Shown here: positions 47,121 to 58,486 of the stretch, one piece after another
Layout of the letters: each line of letters opens with the position of its first letter
Numbering within the stretch: the first letter of the stretch is position 1
Assembly (NCBI GenBank): GCA_002104945.1
Contig: MCFH01000005.1
Coordinates: 1,308,138-1,372,137 of the forward strand
Length of the DNA stretch: 64,000 nucleotides
Direction: 5' to 3'
Origin: Piromyces finnis
Taxonomy: Eukaryota; Neocallimastigomycota; Neocallimastigomycetes; Neocallimastigales; Neocallimastigaceae
Notes under the pieces: model-generated
The model's input: only the letters and a program-made list of their open reading frames with translations
Told to the model about the DNA's origin: nothing
Databases searched by the model: none
Translations under genes and position numbers: made by a program

Positions 47121-48672
47121 TATAATAATTGATTCTATAGTTTTTTTATTATTTTTAATAGAGTATTATTTATAATTATTCTATATTCTACACACTTTTT
47201 TTATTTACATTATTATTATATTTGTGTTACCTTTTAAAAATTAATTTATTTTTTTAATTTAAAATTAATTTTAAATTATTGGTGTTTTACCCACAATTTT
47301 AATTTATTTTAATACTATTATTATTTTCCATTTTAATTATTATTTATATTAATGATAAACTAAAAAAAATATTAAAAATCACCACAATTTTTAAACTTTA
47401 TTTTATAAGATTTTTAGTTATGAAATAAAAAAAAATAGTAAATGAATACCTAAATATTTAATAGAATATTTAATAATAATAATAATATTCCATTAATAAT
47501 ATTCTATTAATAATATTCTATTAATAATAACAATACTCTATTAAATATTAATAATATTATTAATATTAATTTAGATCAAGTAAATTTTATTGATTGCCAC
47601 AAAAATTAAAATCTCATTTTTTCTATAAAGTTGAAAATCAATTCAAGTAAAAGAATAAAATATAAAACATAGAATATTGAATTATAGAATAAACACTACA
47701 CTATTAGATAAAAATATAAAATGGTCTTTTCAAATAGTATCTATTTTATGTTATAATTATTAATAATAAAATAAAGAGAATAAATGAGTAAAATAATACC
47801 AATTTTTATACATCAAAAATAAAGAATTTAAAATAAAAAAAAAAAACAGAAATTAAATGAATAGAAAAAATTAAATTATTCAAAGTTACACAAAAATAAT
47901 ATAATATTAAAAAATAAATGAATAAAGTTAATTAAATTCATTATTATTTTAATTATTAAAGTTAAATTTAATTTATTTTGTGAAACTTTCATAAAATTCG
48001 TTTTTTGAAACTTTTTATTTTGAAAAGTATTAATAAAAAAAAAGTATATAGGAATATAGAAAGAAAAAAACCTCATTAATTAAATATAAAACTTATTATA
48101 GAATTTATTATATTTAGTTTTTTTAAAAAAGAAGTAATCAGTTATTCATATTTTATAAAATTTTCATAAACTTTTTTAAATGATTGTAATTTTCTTTTCT
48201 TCATATTAAAATAATTTTTAATTTCATTTTTATTAACAAAATTAAAATGAAATTTACATATAAAGTATTTTAAAATAAAATTTAAATACATTCATCTTAA
48301 AAGTATATAATACATAAAAGTTTTTTAAAAAAAAAACATCTAATACCCTCTAAATAATGTATTATAATTTTAATTAAAGGTGTTTTTTTTTTTTTCCAAA
48401 AAAAAAAAGTTGATACAGTTATAAATTATTTTTTTTAAAAAAAAATGGAATTAAATAGGAAAAGGCTAATTCATAAAAAAATCGAATATTTAATATAAAA
48501 TTTTTAGTCCATTAGGTTATAGACATGAAATTTTAATCCTTATTTATAACATTAGAAATCTATAATAATAATTAAAAAAAACTATAATCTATAATAATTA
48601 GAATTGTTTTAAAGGAACTAGTTAATGGTTTACTTTACATTTCTTATTAATATTTATTAAAAGCTATTAATC
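46151..48672. other. Gene-free A+T-rich spacer
   Basis: Contains an 18-bp tandem repeat (AGAAAAACAATAAAAATA, about 2.8 copies, 46381-46432), (AAT/ATT)n tracts near 46914-46934 and 47085-47118, and ATTCTATTAATAAT repeats near 47484-47535. No gene is supported. Confidence 0.65.
46212..46220 (-). promoter_or_regulatory. TATA-like box of the transglutaminase-like gene
   Basis: TATATAAAG on the minus strand, 62-70 bp upstream of the ATG at 46150. It lies in a locally less A+T-rich patch (GCATTAGGTACCCTG follows it). Confidence 0.45.
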
Positions 48673-49029
48673 CTATTTGATTTTAATATTCACATAGATA
48701 ACAAATGTACCAACAATAGGACTCCAAATAACATCAATAACACTTTGTATAAGCATTAATGTTCCTGCAGCACTGGCTGCTTTTGATGTATCCCCAGTTA
48801 AAATATAAACATCGGTATAAAAGAATAAAATGTAGGAACCTACAGTTTGAAATATAAAATTTTGTGCAAGATCACCAGCACCAAAACCTATTCTTTGAAC
48901 CCAATTTAGTTTGTAAAATCCTTTGGATTCTTGAATTTCTCCTTCCTGAATGTCAGCTTTTTCGGTTCCTCCTGGAATATCTGAAATATCTGGAATATTT
49001 ACTCTTTCCCTAACTTCTGTTATATCCAT
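48673..49029 (-). pseudogene. Truncated GPH-family (MelB-like) sugar:cation symporter
   Basis: 118 residues. After an acidic N-terminus (1-36), residues 43-110 match the start of glycoside-pentoside-hexuronide transporters: QRIGFGAGDLAQNF, SYILFFYTDVY and the second membrane helix ending WSPIVGTFV. The next conserved part (normally Asp followed by a long loop and ten more helices, about 450 residues in all) is missing. The reading frame runs into IYVNIKIK and a stop. No MelB-like sequence could be found in the 500 bp downstream on this strand, and no good donor site sits at the break. It is most likely a 3'-deleted gene fragment. Confidence 0.75.
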
Positions 49030-50433
49030 TTTCTTTTTAATTTATATGATATTTTATTATGAAATAAAAAAGATTTTTTTTTTTTTTAAAAAGTATACTA
49101 TTTGAAAAATTTTTTTTTTTTGTTTTTAAAATTATGCTTTATTGAAAAGTATTTTTTACAATTGAAAGGTGAAACGTTTTTTTTTTTTTAAAAAAATGAA
49201 ATTTGTAACAATATTATATAAAATTAAATTAATAAATAATTGTAGTATATATAAGTGTAATGCGATTTTTAAGCACTTCTTTATAATACTTATAAATGAA
49301 GTACTTTTATACTTTATATATATTTCTATTAATTATTATTAGTATTATTATTGTAATTTAAATAAATAAAAAAATAAATCTATTGTAAAAAAAAAAAAAA
49401 ATAAAAATCAACTGTATTTAAAAAAAAAAAATTTTTTTAATTTAAAAGTTAATTTAGGTAAATTAATAATGATTAGAAATGATTTTCATAAGGTGGAATA
49501 TTCTCCGCTCCCGATGAATAAAAAAAAATCAATTTCCTTTTTCATTTATTAGAAAATAGGAAGAATATAAAATATATAAAAAAAAAAACTTTATTTTGGT
49601 TCCGTGGGAAAATATCAACAATTTATTAATAATGGATGAATACTAATTCATAAAAATAAATTAAACCTTAATTATTTAAAAAAAAAAAAAGTTCTTTTAT
49701 TAAAAATAATACTTGAAATAAAATGCATATATATAATATAAAACATTTAAATAATATAGATATCAATAATAAATTATGAGTAATTTAAAAAGATCATTGT
49801 TGACTTGTAGCATTAAAAGTTTATTCATAGAAATGTGTTGTTAACGGATAGTTTAATGGTTGATGATGTCAAATGATAGGAAAAAAAACTCCACATTTTA
49901 CCAAAAAAAAAAAATTATTATTATTATAATAAAATAATTTTTCCACAAATGTAAACTTTTTTTTTTTTTTTAACAAAAGAATGAAAAAAGAAATTTTATT
50001 TTATTTTATTTTATAAAGTTGCAATTAGTTCATTATGACTATCATAAACATTTTATTATTCATTTATTCATTAATAACAAAGTATTAATTTTATAATAAA
50101 AAAAAATCAACATCGGAATCTAATCATTCCCTTCCATAATTCATTCCTTTCATAAAAATAAAGTTATATTAATTGTTTTGTTTAGAAATGGAAAAAGTAT
50201 CCTTTTCTTCCACTTTTTAAATGCTGATTAAATAAAAAAAAAAAAAAAGATCAAAATAATAAAAATCAAATGTTAACCAATAAATGATTTTTATAATTTA
50301 TTATATTATATTGTTCTATTTCATTAAATATATTAAATCTTTAATTTAAAACTTTAAGAATGTATTACAATAATTAATACATTGTAATAGACAAGGGCAT
50401 AAGCCATAATATAAATTTTATGTGGCACGTATG
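49030..50433. other. Gene-free A+T-rich spacer
   Basis: Homopolymer-rich; nothing supported. Confidence 0.7.
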
Positions 50434-51230
50434 TTAAATTACACATTGTTGTACATAAATTGAAAGAAATAAATGTTGATTAAAAATTGTACTATTTCCA
50501 TACGGAGAAATTATATATAACGGTGTTTCACCTTTATTATTTGCTTTGTTTATATCTGCTCCTTTTTCTATTAAATATTCAGTAGTATTTCCACCTTTTG
50601 TACTTATTTCTTTGTTACAAGATAATAATAAAGGGGTATTACCTTCAATATCTTGCTTATTTGAATCCGCACCATAATCAATTAATAGCTTAGACAAATC
50701 TTCTTTCCCATATTTACAAGTTATTAACAATGGTGTTTCACCTTTATTATTGACTATATTGTAATCCGCGCCTCTTTCTACTAAATATTGTATCATATCT
50801 CCATTACCCATTATATTTTTACAAGCCATATGTAATGGTGTATCATCATTAATATTTTGCACATTAATATTAAAATTTATGTTCAATAAATAGTCTATTG
50901 CTTTTTCTTTAAATCCCTTAACAGCATAATATAACGCTGTATTTTTATCGTTATCCTTTATATAAATATTAGCGCCATAATTAATAAATAATTCTATAGC
51001 CTCTTCCATATTATCATACCAATAAAACTCACGTAACTTAAGTATTGGCGTACCTCCTATACTATTTTTTATATTTATATTAGCTCCATACCTAATTAAT
51101 AAATTTATGATATCTTTACTATAAAAAAGTATACTCATCTCTACAATAGTAATACGATTAAATGATCCATTACGAAAAAAAAGTGCATTAAAGTATCATT
51201 AGATTCAATACTTATAATACGAGTATATCC
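50434..51230 (-). pseudogene. Ankyrin-repeat protein, 5'-broken
   Basis: The open part (ATG at 51138) encodes 234 residues with about six ankyrin repeats of about 33-35 residues, with motifs such as LLIRYGANINIKN, DDTPLHMACKN, LVERGADYNIVNNKGETPLL, LLIDYGADSNKQD and YLIEKGADINKANNKGETPLY. The ATG lies inside a repeat. The same frame continues upstream as ALFFRNGSFNRITIVE to a TGA at 51195-51197. Further homologous sequence (NDT) then lies in another frame, so a small deletion has shifted the frame. Nothing coding is found beyond about 51230. Ankyrin proteins are numerous in gut fungi; no function can be given. It may be a translated remnant, but a 5'-broken relic is more likely. Confidence 0.6.
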
Positions 51231-51881
51231 ATATTGAAAATACAATATATGTAAATATCAATGTTTTTCATAATATTTTTCTTTATAAAAATTATATAAA
51301 ATAAATCCTCAAATGCAAATGTTTTTTAAGTTTGATATTTAATAATTTAATATTACTTCATTGTACGCTATTAATATATTTTTAATATTTATGTTTATAT
51401 AGTACATGAATTTCGTTTTTTATAATTCTACTTTTAACTTTTTTTTATTTTAAAAAATATAATTATTATTTTTTTTAATAAAATTTTAAAATAATTTTAC
51501 AGCCAACCAAATTTGATTTAATTTTTTAATATCTTTTTATTTTATTAAATTAAATGATGGGTTATGTAGGAAGAATCCATTTTTTAAAATTTTATTATTA
51601 AAAGTTCATTATTATAATTATTTTGTATAATAAGAAACGAACACTTTTTCTTTATAATTTATAATAAGCAATCACAATAATATGGTATTTTAATATTTTA
51701 TATCTTTATAAATTATTATTATTATTTTTATTCTTTTTATTAAAACAATATTCATTAGAGTAAATAAATAAAAAGGTATAAGAATCATTTATGATAAAAA
51801 ATATAAAAAAATAGTAATATAAATAATAAAATAAATAATTTTATATAAATATAATAATAATGTATAAGGAATATATAATAT
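51231..51881. other. Gene-free A+T-rich spacer
   Basis: Lies between the ankyrin relic and the Cys-rich relic, which are divergently oriented. No gene signal. Confidence 0.65.
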
Positions 51882-52554
51882 ATGTTTTATATCTATTTCA
51901 TTTTTTTCAAACTATATGTACTTAACTGTGTAAATGAAACTAAAATATACATATATATATATTACAACTATTCTTCCGATAATTATATAAACAAAAAAGA
52001 CATATTAAATAATAAAAAAAAAGTTTATGGAGATTATTTTTGCAAAAATGATATTTGTGCTTCAATGGATTATCAGTATTGTAAACCGTTTATTCATTTA
52101 TTGAAATGCTAAATATAAAAGGAAATATAAAATTATATATTTGTGAAACATATTCATATGAATATATATGAATATATTAAATTATATAATTCTACTAATG
52201 AACAACACTATGGTGATACAATTATTTCTTACAGATGTAATAAAGATGATGAATGTTTATATAATAAATGTGTTGATAATTATTGTATTTTTAATGATAA
52301 AGCATCTGTAGAACATTGTGATAATATTTATCTTTGTCATAGAAAATCATATAATTATTGTGGTAAAGCATATCGTAATACATGTAAAACTATCGATGAA
52401 CGTTCTTCTAAATTATGTATAGATGAACTTTGTATTGCTCAAGAAAATAGTCCTTCTGACAGTGAAGATTAAGGAGAATCTATAATTGCTGGTTATGCAG
52501 GTTATAGTTATTTTTATAATTTTATTAAGCATCTTTTATTGTTGTTATTACTTT
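51882..52554 (+). pseudogene. Cys-rich secreted/membrane-anchored protein, decayed
   Basis: 51882-52112 encodes a hydrophobic leader and then KVYGDYFCKNDICASMDYQYC. 52143-52472 encodes YRCNKDDECLYNKCVDNYC, HCDNIYLCHRKSYNYCGKAY and KLCIDELCIAQ, a regular Cys spacing as in secreted Cys-rich repeat proteins. Between them the sense continues in another frame (KLYICETYSYEYI, about 52115-52165), which requires two frameshifts. After the stop at 52470-52472 the frame goes on for about 27 codons into a Leu-rich hydrophobic tail, which looks like a lost membrane anchor. Three disruptions point to a pseudogene of a Cys-rich, singly anchored surface protein. I have the impression that this family is common in gut fungi but cannot name it. 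Confidence 0.6.
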
Positions 52555-53544
52555 AAACATTTAAATAGAAAAAACAAGAGCTCAAATTATAAAATCAAAA
52601 ATATATGGGTTGTTATTAAAAACATTAATTGTGTTCTAAGTAAATATATATAAATTATAGAATCATTTATTATTATAAATATAATGTTTTACTTTGTAAT
52701 ATGCTGTAACTACCAAGTTGAAGTATAATTTACTATTAAATAAACTTGTAATTTATATCTATTTCATTTAACTATTAATATTAATAAAATAGTTTTATAT
52801 ATTAGATATTAAAAAGTATTATTAAAAGATGTTAATATTTTAAGATTTATATATTTTAAAAGGTACAACAAAAAACAAAGTTTAATGATTAATAATAAAG
52901 ATAGTATATTAATGTTATTTTTAAGTACTTTAGAAAATGTTTTTTTTTAAAAGAAATTACTTCAGTAATTGACTTAAATGATTTAATAAAGGTCTTGACT
53001 AATTTGTATAGTGCAGAAAAAGGATTAAATAATTTTAATAAAAAATACTTTATTAATTTGAATTTGAATTATATTTTAGAGAATATTGAAAAACGATAGG
53101 TTCAGATTATAGTAAAATGATGAAATTTCAAGGTTATTATCAATATACTATTTATTTGTTGAAAGTAAAATTTTATATCCTGAATTTTCTGGTGATTTAT
53201 AATAATTATTATTCCACCGTACATATTGTATTGTTATTTAATATTTTTAAAGAAAGAAAAAAGAGTTATATCTTTTAAATAAAAATACTTTTCCTTTTTT
53301 TTTTTTTAAATAGATTTAATATAAATATAAATAAATATATATATATTATATATATTAATTTTTCATTATTTCAAATACAATTTTGGAATGGATTTTAATT
53401 TAAAAATCATTTCATTCATCTATTTTATTAATAGGAATTTATTTTTTGTTATTAAATTTTTTGTAAAATTTATCTTTTTTTTAAAAAAAATTAATATTTT
53501 TTCTTTCCTTTTCTTTTATAATATTGATTTATATTATTAATGAA
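52555..53544. other. Spacer, possibly with weak coding remnants
   Basis: Short Lys/Asn-rich open stretches occur around 52900-53100, but none has a recognisable motif. (TA)n at about 53333-53360. Confidence 0.5.
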
Positions 53545-53820
53545 TTTAGATAAATTTATTAATTCTTTTTTACTTTAGCTTCCTTTTTGGTACTAATTAT
53601 TTTGTATGGTTGCTTTACAACTCCTTCAGCATTTATACTTGTGCCTTGTTATTTTATCTCTATCAAAAAAATATTCTATATATTGTTCATCTCCATCCAA
53701 GTAGTATTTTCCATTTCTGTTCATTTCGAGATACTTTCTAGATTGCTTTCTTTCACCAGAATTTGGATTGTAGTTTGAATTATTTACATCAGCAAAATAA
53801 ACATACACTTGAAGTATTAT
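53545..53820 (-). pseudogene. C-terminal relic of an unrecognised gene
   Basis: Minus-strand sequence reads VYVYFADVNNSNYNPN, then NGKYYLDGDEQYIEYFFDRDK. After a one-base shift near 53650 it continues as GTSINAEGVVKQPYKIISTK and stops with TAA after VKKN (about 53556). The codon pattern is that of a real protein end, but the frame is broken and no upstream exon was found. The family was not recognised. Confidence 0.45.
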
Positions 53821-54548
53821 ATATTATACAATATATCCTTTTTTTTTGGCTTTTTTAAATGGTTAAAGTTTTAATTTTCTTTTATTAGTTGAAATATTTT
53901 ACTTTTAGAGAAATTTTATTCATCAAATTTTCCAATAGAAGGAAATTATAATATGTAATTAAAATGAAGATGATATGAAAAAATTAAATAAATAAACACT
54001 TTTTGAAAAAAATAAATTATGTCTTTTATAATTTTTAGTTATTTTCATTTATGTATTATAAAATATAATGTGATAATAATAGAAAATTTACTAAAACAAT
54101 TAAATAATAAGTAATGATTAATAATTATTATAATTTCTAATATAAAGTAATAATTAATTATAAGAAAATTAACACGAAAACTAAAAGCTATTAAATAATT
54201 ATATATATAGTATTTAAACCTTATACGTATTTTTATTGTATTTTTTTAATGTTAAATAAATATTTTTATAATAATTTTATATATATACTTTTTTTCATAT
54301 TATAATAATTATAATTATTAATTATTATAATTAATTATATGAAAATAATTATTTTTGATAATAAAAAGAAATTATATATTTATCTATTTATATCTATTTA
54401 TATAATATATATTATATATATATTATATATAATAATGTTTTATATAAATTTCTTTTATATACTATCAATATCTATATTTCTATTATTTCTATACTTTTAA
54501 TATTATATAATAAAATAATAAAATTATTAATATTATTAAATATTAAAA
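53821..54548. other. Gene-free A+T-rich spacer
   Basis: 3' side of the acidic secreted protein gene. (TATA)n at about 54403-54431; no gene. Confidence 0.7.
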
Positions 54549-56318
54549 TTAGTGATGAAGTTTAACACGACATTTACGAATGGTCTTCTTTGGCTTTTTA
54601 GTAGCTGGATTTTTAGTTACTGGAATGGTTTGTCTCATTACTGTAACAGTTTTAGTAATATGTCTAATGGTGGTTGAATTGATTTCTTCTTTAATTTCAT
54701 CATCATTTTCATCTAATTCAGTGGATTTTTCATCCTCAATAATTTCTTCATTAACATTTTCATCAATATTTTCATCATTATTTTCATCAATATTTTCATC
54801 AGCTGAATCAATTTCTTCAACTTCTTCAACTTCAACTGGTGTTACTTCTGCTTCTTCTTCATCTGAACTTAATGAAGGTTCTTCTTTTGTATTTTCTTCT
54901 TCATCTTTAACTTCAGTTACTTCTTCTTCAATAATAGTAGTTGGTTCAATAACACAAACACCTTCTTCATTGGAAATAAATCCTTTACTACAAACACATT
55001 TACCATCAATTAATGTACTTCCTTCCTTACATTTGGTGCATGTCTTTCCATCAAGACAACTAGCACAGTTTACTGGACATGCTGAACATCTACATTTATC
55101 ACCAATAAATGTTCCTTCACCACAACTCATATTAACGGTGAAACGGGCAATACCACTGGATTCTGCTGCTTTGAATTCCTTGTATGAAACTGATTCACTT
55201 TCGCATTTTGGTAAGCTACCACGATTGTAGTTTTCAATGTTGATTGAATATTGACTGAATTTGGCGGTAATGTTATTAACATTCACACTCCATTCTGCCT
55301 TTTCTTTTTGATCAACAATAACGTCTAAACAGTTATCGACAAATTCCTTTTGGAATTCTTCGTAACCCAACTTTCTGTTGGATGAAATAGTGCAGATGAC
55401 TTGATCCTTATTTTGTTCACTACAACCATCTTGATAAATCTCGATTAAATATTTTTGATTGACAAGAATACCATCCATGTGTCCATTTTCGGATCCTTCT
55501 CTCTTGATAACATATCCCTCATAGTAATCACCGAAAAGTTCATCCATTTGTTCATAGTCAATGTAGGAACTCTTAGCAGCTTTGTAGAAAGCTGTGTTAT
55601 CACATTTTTCACCATTGATGTTGTCGGTAGAAAGATACCAGATCCAGTGATTACCACCAGTTTGTTCTCTACGATTGTAATCAATGTAAATACGACATTG
55701 TTCTCTGACACGATCTAAACCAGTATTCATATCCCAATGGATCATATCGTATGGAACATTGTTTGAAGAAGGACCGAATTCGGCAATATCGAATGCATGG
55801 TTGATGTCAAGTGGTGAAACGTTAGAGTAGTACAAGTAGGTAGCCATGAGGGCTTCTGTTTTGTAGACTTGTTTAATAGAAAGTCCATCACAAGATTTTA
55901 AATTCTTGATGAGTAAAGAGAATTTTCCATCAACAACAGAAGCAACCGAAAAATCCTTGATTTCAACATTATTTTGTTTAATTTTAACATAATCCTTAAT
56001 TTCACCATCTGTAAAACGATAGCCAGTTTTGTAATTGTTGAGACCTTCATTACCATTTTTTAATTCACCAATTCTTAAATTGAAAGAACCGTCATTGTTA
56101 CTTTCTTTCTTTACAGAAATGTTAACAATATCATTTTTAATACCGAAATTGGCAAAGTTTATGAAGCATTGATCTTCTTTTCTTAAAACACCATCTTTAG
56201 TGTATTCAAGAGATACATTCTTGGCAGCGTTTTCGTTGATTAAAGGAGAATCAGCATTTACAAAACAAACACTGGATAAAGAAAGTAAAGCAACAAACTT
56301 TAAAATATTCTTGAACAT
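54549..56318 (-). CDS. Secreted protein with Cys-rich segment and acidic tail
   Basis: 589 residues in a single exon, intact. A signal peptide (about 1-22) precedes a large N-terminal domain (23-395) of unknown family with scattered Cys and Trp residues (HWDMNTG, GGNHWIWYLS, YIEIYQDGC-like region). A compact Cys-rich segment follows (399-455; CSACPVNCASCLDGKTCTKC, CVCSKGF), similar to furin/EGF-like or variant-surface-protein repeats. Then comes a very acidic tail (463-547) with Asp-Glu-Asn repeats (ENIDENNDENIDEN). A basic Thr/Lys/Arg C-terminus (551-589) includes TKTVTVMRQTIPVT. There is no membrane helix after the signal, so the protein is probably released or held by the cell wall; the tail might bind Ca2+. 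Codon use is biased as in well-expressed genes. No function is assigned. Confidence 0.8.
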   Translation of the reverse strand: MFKNILKFVALLSLSSVCFVNADSPLINENAAKNVSLEYTKDGVLRKEDQCFINFANFGIKNDIVNISVKKESNNDGSFNLRIGELKNGNEGLNNYKTGYRFTDGEIKDYVKIKQNNVEIKDFSVASVVDGKFSLLIKNLKSCDGLSIKQVYKTEALMATYLYYSNVSPLDINHAFDIAEFGPSSNNVPYDMIHWDMNTGLDRVREQCRIYIDYNRREQTGGNHWIWYLSTDNINGEKCDNTAFYKAAKSSYIDYEQMDELFGDYYEGYVIKREGSENGHMDGILVNQKYLIEIYQDGCSEQNKDQVICTISSNRKLGYEEFQKEFVDNCLDVIVDQKEKAEWSVNVNNITAKFSQYSINIENYNRGSLPKCESESVSYKEFKAAESSGIARFTVNMSCGEGTFIGDKCRCSACPVNCASCLDGKTCTKCKEGSTLIDGKCVCSKGFISNEEGVCVIEPTTIIEEEVTEVKDEEENTKEEPSLSSDEEEAEVTPVEVEEVEEIDSADENIDENNDENIDENVNEEIIEDEKSTELDENDDEIKEEINSTTIRHITKTVTVMRQTIPVTKNPATKKPKKTIRKCRVKLHH

Positions 56319-56327
56319 TTTATATAT

Positions 56328-56372
56328 TTTTGATATATTTACGATATATTTACGATATATTTATGCTATATT
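56328..56372. repeat. Short tandem repeat in the leader of the acidic secreted protein gene
   Basis: GATATATTTAC occurs three times just upstream of the ATG at 56318, the last copy altered. It is probably 5'-UTR or core promoter. Confidence 0.6.
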
Positions 56373-57406
56373 TATTATTGCTTAAAAGAGGTTTAAAAAT
56401 TTAATTTATATTACACAAGATATTAAAAGATATTACAAGTAGTACAAGATATTACAAGTAAGTAGTACTTTATATATTTTTTGATTATATATTAAAAAAT
56501 ATTAATATATTACAATATAACTTTTAAAGTCAATAACATCTAAAAATTATTATTATTTTATATTATTATTATATAATATTTAATAATATATGATATTATT
56601 AGTTAAATTATTAGTTAAAGAAATTAATAATTAATATCTTTATTCATTCCTACCTAAATATAGATGATGAAATATTAAGTGATTAATTAATAAAAATATT
56701 AATTATAATAATATTTTTAAATACTCTTAAAAGTTTTTAAATACTCTTAAAAGGTAGTTTGAAATTAATGATTATTAAAATAATGATTTTATGATGAAGG
56801 GAAATAAAGATCCTTTTATATTTTAAAATTAAATAACTTTAAAATATAATTTTTATTTCCACTTTAATCAACCTGTATAATATTTATATTCGTAATATTC
56901 TTTTTATTTTTAAAAATTAAAAAAATTAATTTCTTTACTATTATTATTTATTATTTAATAACGTTATTTAATATTTCATAATTAATATTTTTATAAATGT
57001 TAAATTAAATATGGGAAAATTTCCTTTATTTTATTAATTATATTTCTTTTTTTTTTTTATTATTTTCATAAATTAAAATATTATTAAATTTTAAATTTAA
57101 TTTTTATATTGCAGAAAACCCATATTTTTTAAAACATTATTTATTATTAAAATATAAATTTTTTTATTTTTTTATATTAAATATTTATTTAATATTTATT
57201 CAAGGAAAATTATTTAAATTAAAATTAATAAAAATAATAAAAAATATAATTTTTAATATAAAATTTAATTTAATATTTAAATTTAATTGTTTAACATTAA
57301 AAATTAATTTAATATAAAAATCTAATTTTTAAATTAAACATAAATATTATTATTTAATAAAGTTTTTATTTTAATATTTAATAAATGTAATATGTTATTT
57401 ATTTAA

Positions 57407-57481
57407 TTATATTAAAAAAGGATAAGGTGAAAAATAAAAAGTTGTATTATTTTATTTTCACCTTATCTTTTTTTAATATAA
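57407..57481. repeat. Inverted repeat with about 32-bp arms
   Basis: GGATAAGGTGAAAAATAAAA on the left pairs with TTTTATTTTCACCTTATCTT on the right. With flanks (TTATATT..AATATAA) the arms reach about 32 bp, with one mismatch and one indel and a loop of about 10 nt (AGTTGTATTA). It could be a strong RNA hairpin or a miniature inverted-repeat element. Confidence 0.75.
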
Positions 57482-57843
57482 CTATAATGAAATATTGAAA
57501 TATTACTAGTAATGTTTTAAATTTTATTATTTATATTATGTTTTAATCATTTTCTTATTATTATGTGATTATGTATATTAAATATTCATTAGAATATTAA
57601 GTAAAGTATGAAAATATTTGTTATAATAAAGAAAATTGATTTATATATTTATATATATGAAAAATTAAATTATATAAATTATTGTTTAAGAATCTATTAA
57701 ACAAGATAAATAGTTTTTTTTTCTATAATAATTTACTTGTATTTTTAAATAATATATGATCATATTTCTTAATTTTTTTTGATAGGTTTGAATAAAAAAA
57801 TAATTAATCATAACAGTAAGAATAAATCAGTCTTTTTTTTACT

Positions 57844-58072
57844 ATGGATAGAAAAAAATTTTTTATAATAATTTTTCTAATTATATATTTACTTCTAATG
57901 AAAATGTAAGTAGTAAAAAAAATCAAAAATCTTTTTTTTTTTCAGATATATTATGGATAAGTAGTGAAAGTAGGATGGACTGTATTAAGATTATATATGA
58001 AAATAGTCCCATACTTTAGTGTTTTGATCATTTCACTAACAATAAATCTTTCCATGATAAATGTATATAATT
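57844..58072 (+). pseudogene. Possible relic of a small secreted protein
   Basis: ATG at 57844 opens a hydrophobic leader (MDRKKFFIIIFLIIYLLLMK) with a GTAAGT donor at 57906 and a poly-T CAG acceptor ending at 57945, but the spliced frame stops after 26 codons. Another frame through the same stretch reads SDILWISSESRMDCIKIIYE, then a stop, then CFDHFTNNKSFHDKC. A decayed gene is likelier than a real micropeptide. Confidence 0.3.
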
Positions 58073-58255
58073 TCTTAAATGATTCAAAACATAAAATACT
58101 GTTAAATTAATACTTATTAATTTTGAATAGTCAATTTAGTATGTATTTTCTTATTAATAATATATATATAAACAGTATATATTTAATTCAATGTATTTTT
58201 AAAGATAAAATTTTATTATAATTTTTTTGTAAATTTTTTAATAAAAAATAAATAT

Positions 58256-58345
58256 AAAGTTAATTATTAATTATATATTACATTGGTATAGAATGAAATA
58301 AAAGTTAATTATTAATTATATATTACATTGGTATAGAATGAAATA
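58256..58345. repeat. 45-bp direct tandem duplication
   Basis: Two apparently perfect copies of a 45-bp unit (begins AAAGTTAATTATTAATTATA, includes TTACATTGGTATAGAATGAA), at 58256-58300 and 58301-58345, just downstream of the AAA/PD-(D/E)XK gene. Confidence 0.9.
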
Positions 58346-58486
58346 AAAAAAGATTTTTCTCATTATTCAATCATTTATTATTAAAGTAAAATTCAAAATA
58401 ATAATATATAAAAATATTTTTTACATAATACTTTATAAAAAACAATAAAAATAATATAAAATATCAAATACACCCTTTTCACTTAG

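Larger units (their letters stand above)
56319..58486. other. Gene-poor spacer
   Basis: Contains a long hairpin (57407-57481), a possible gene relic (57844-58072) and a 45-bp tandem duplication (58256-58345). Otherwise A/T repeats. Confidence 0.65.

Noticed and set aside
54580-55230. 216-codon plus-strand ORF rich in Ser
   Set aside because: Antisense shadow of the acidic Glu/Asp tail of the secreted protein gene.
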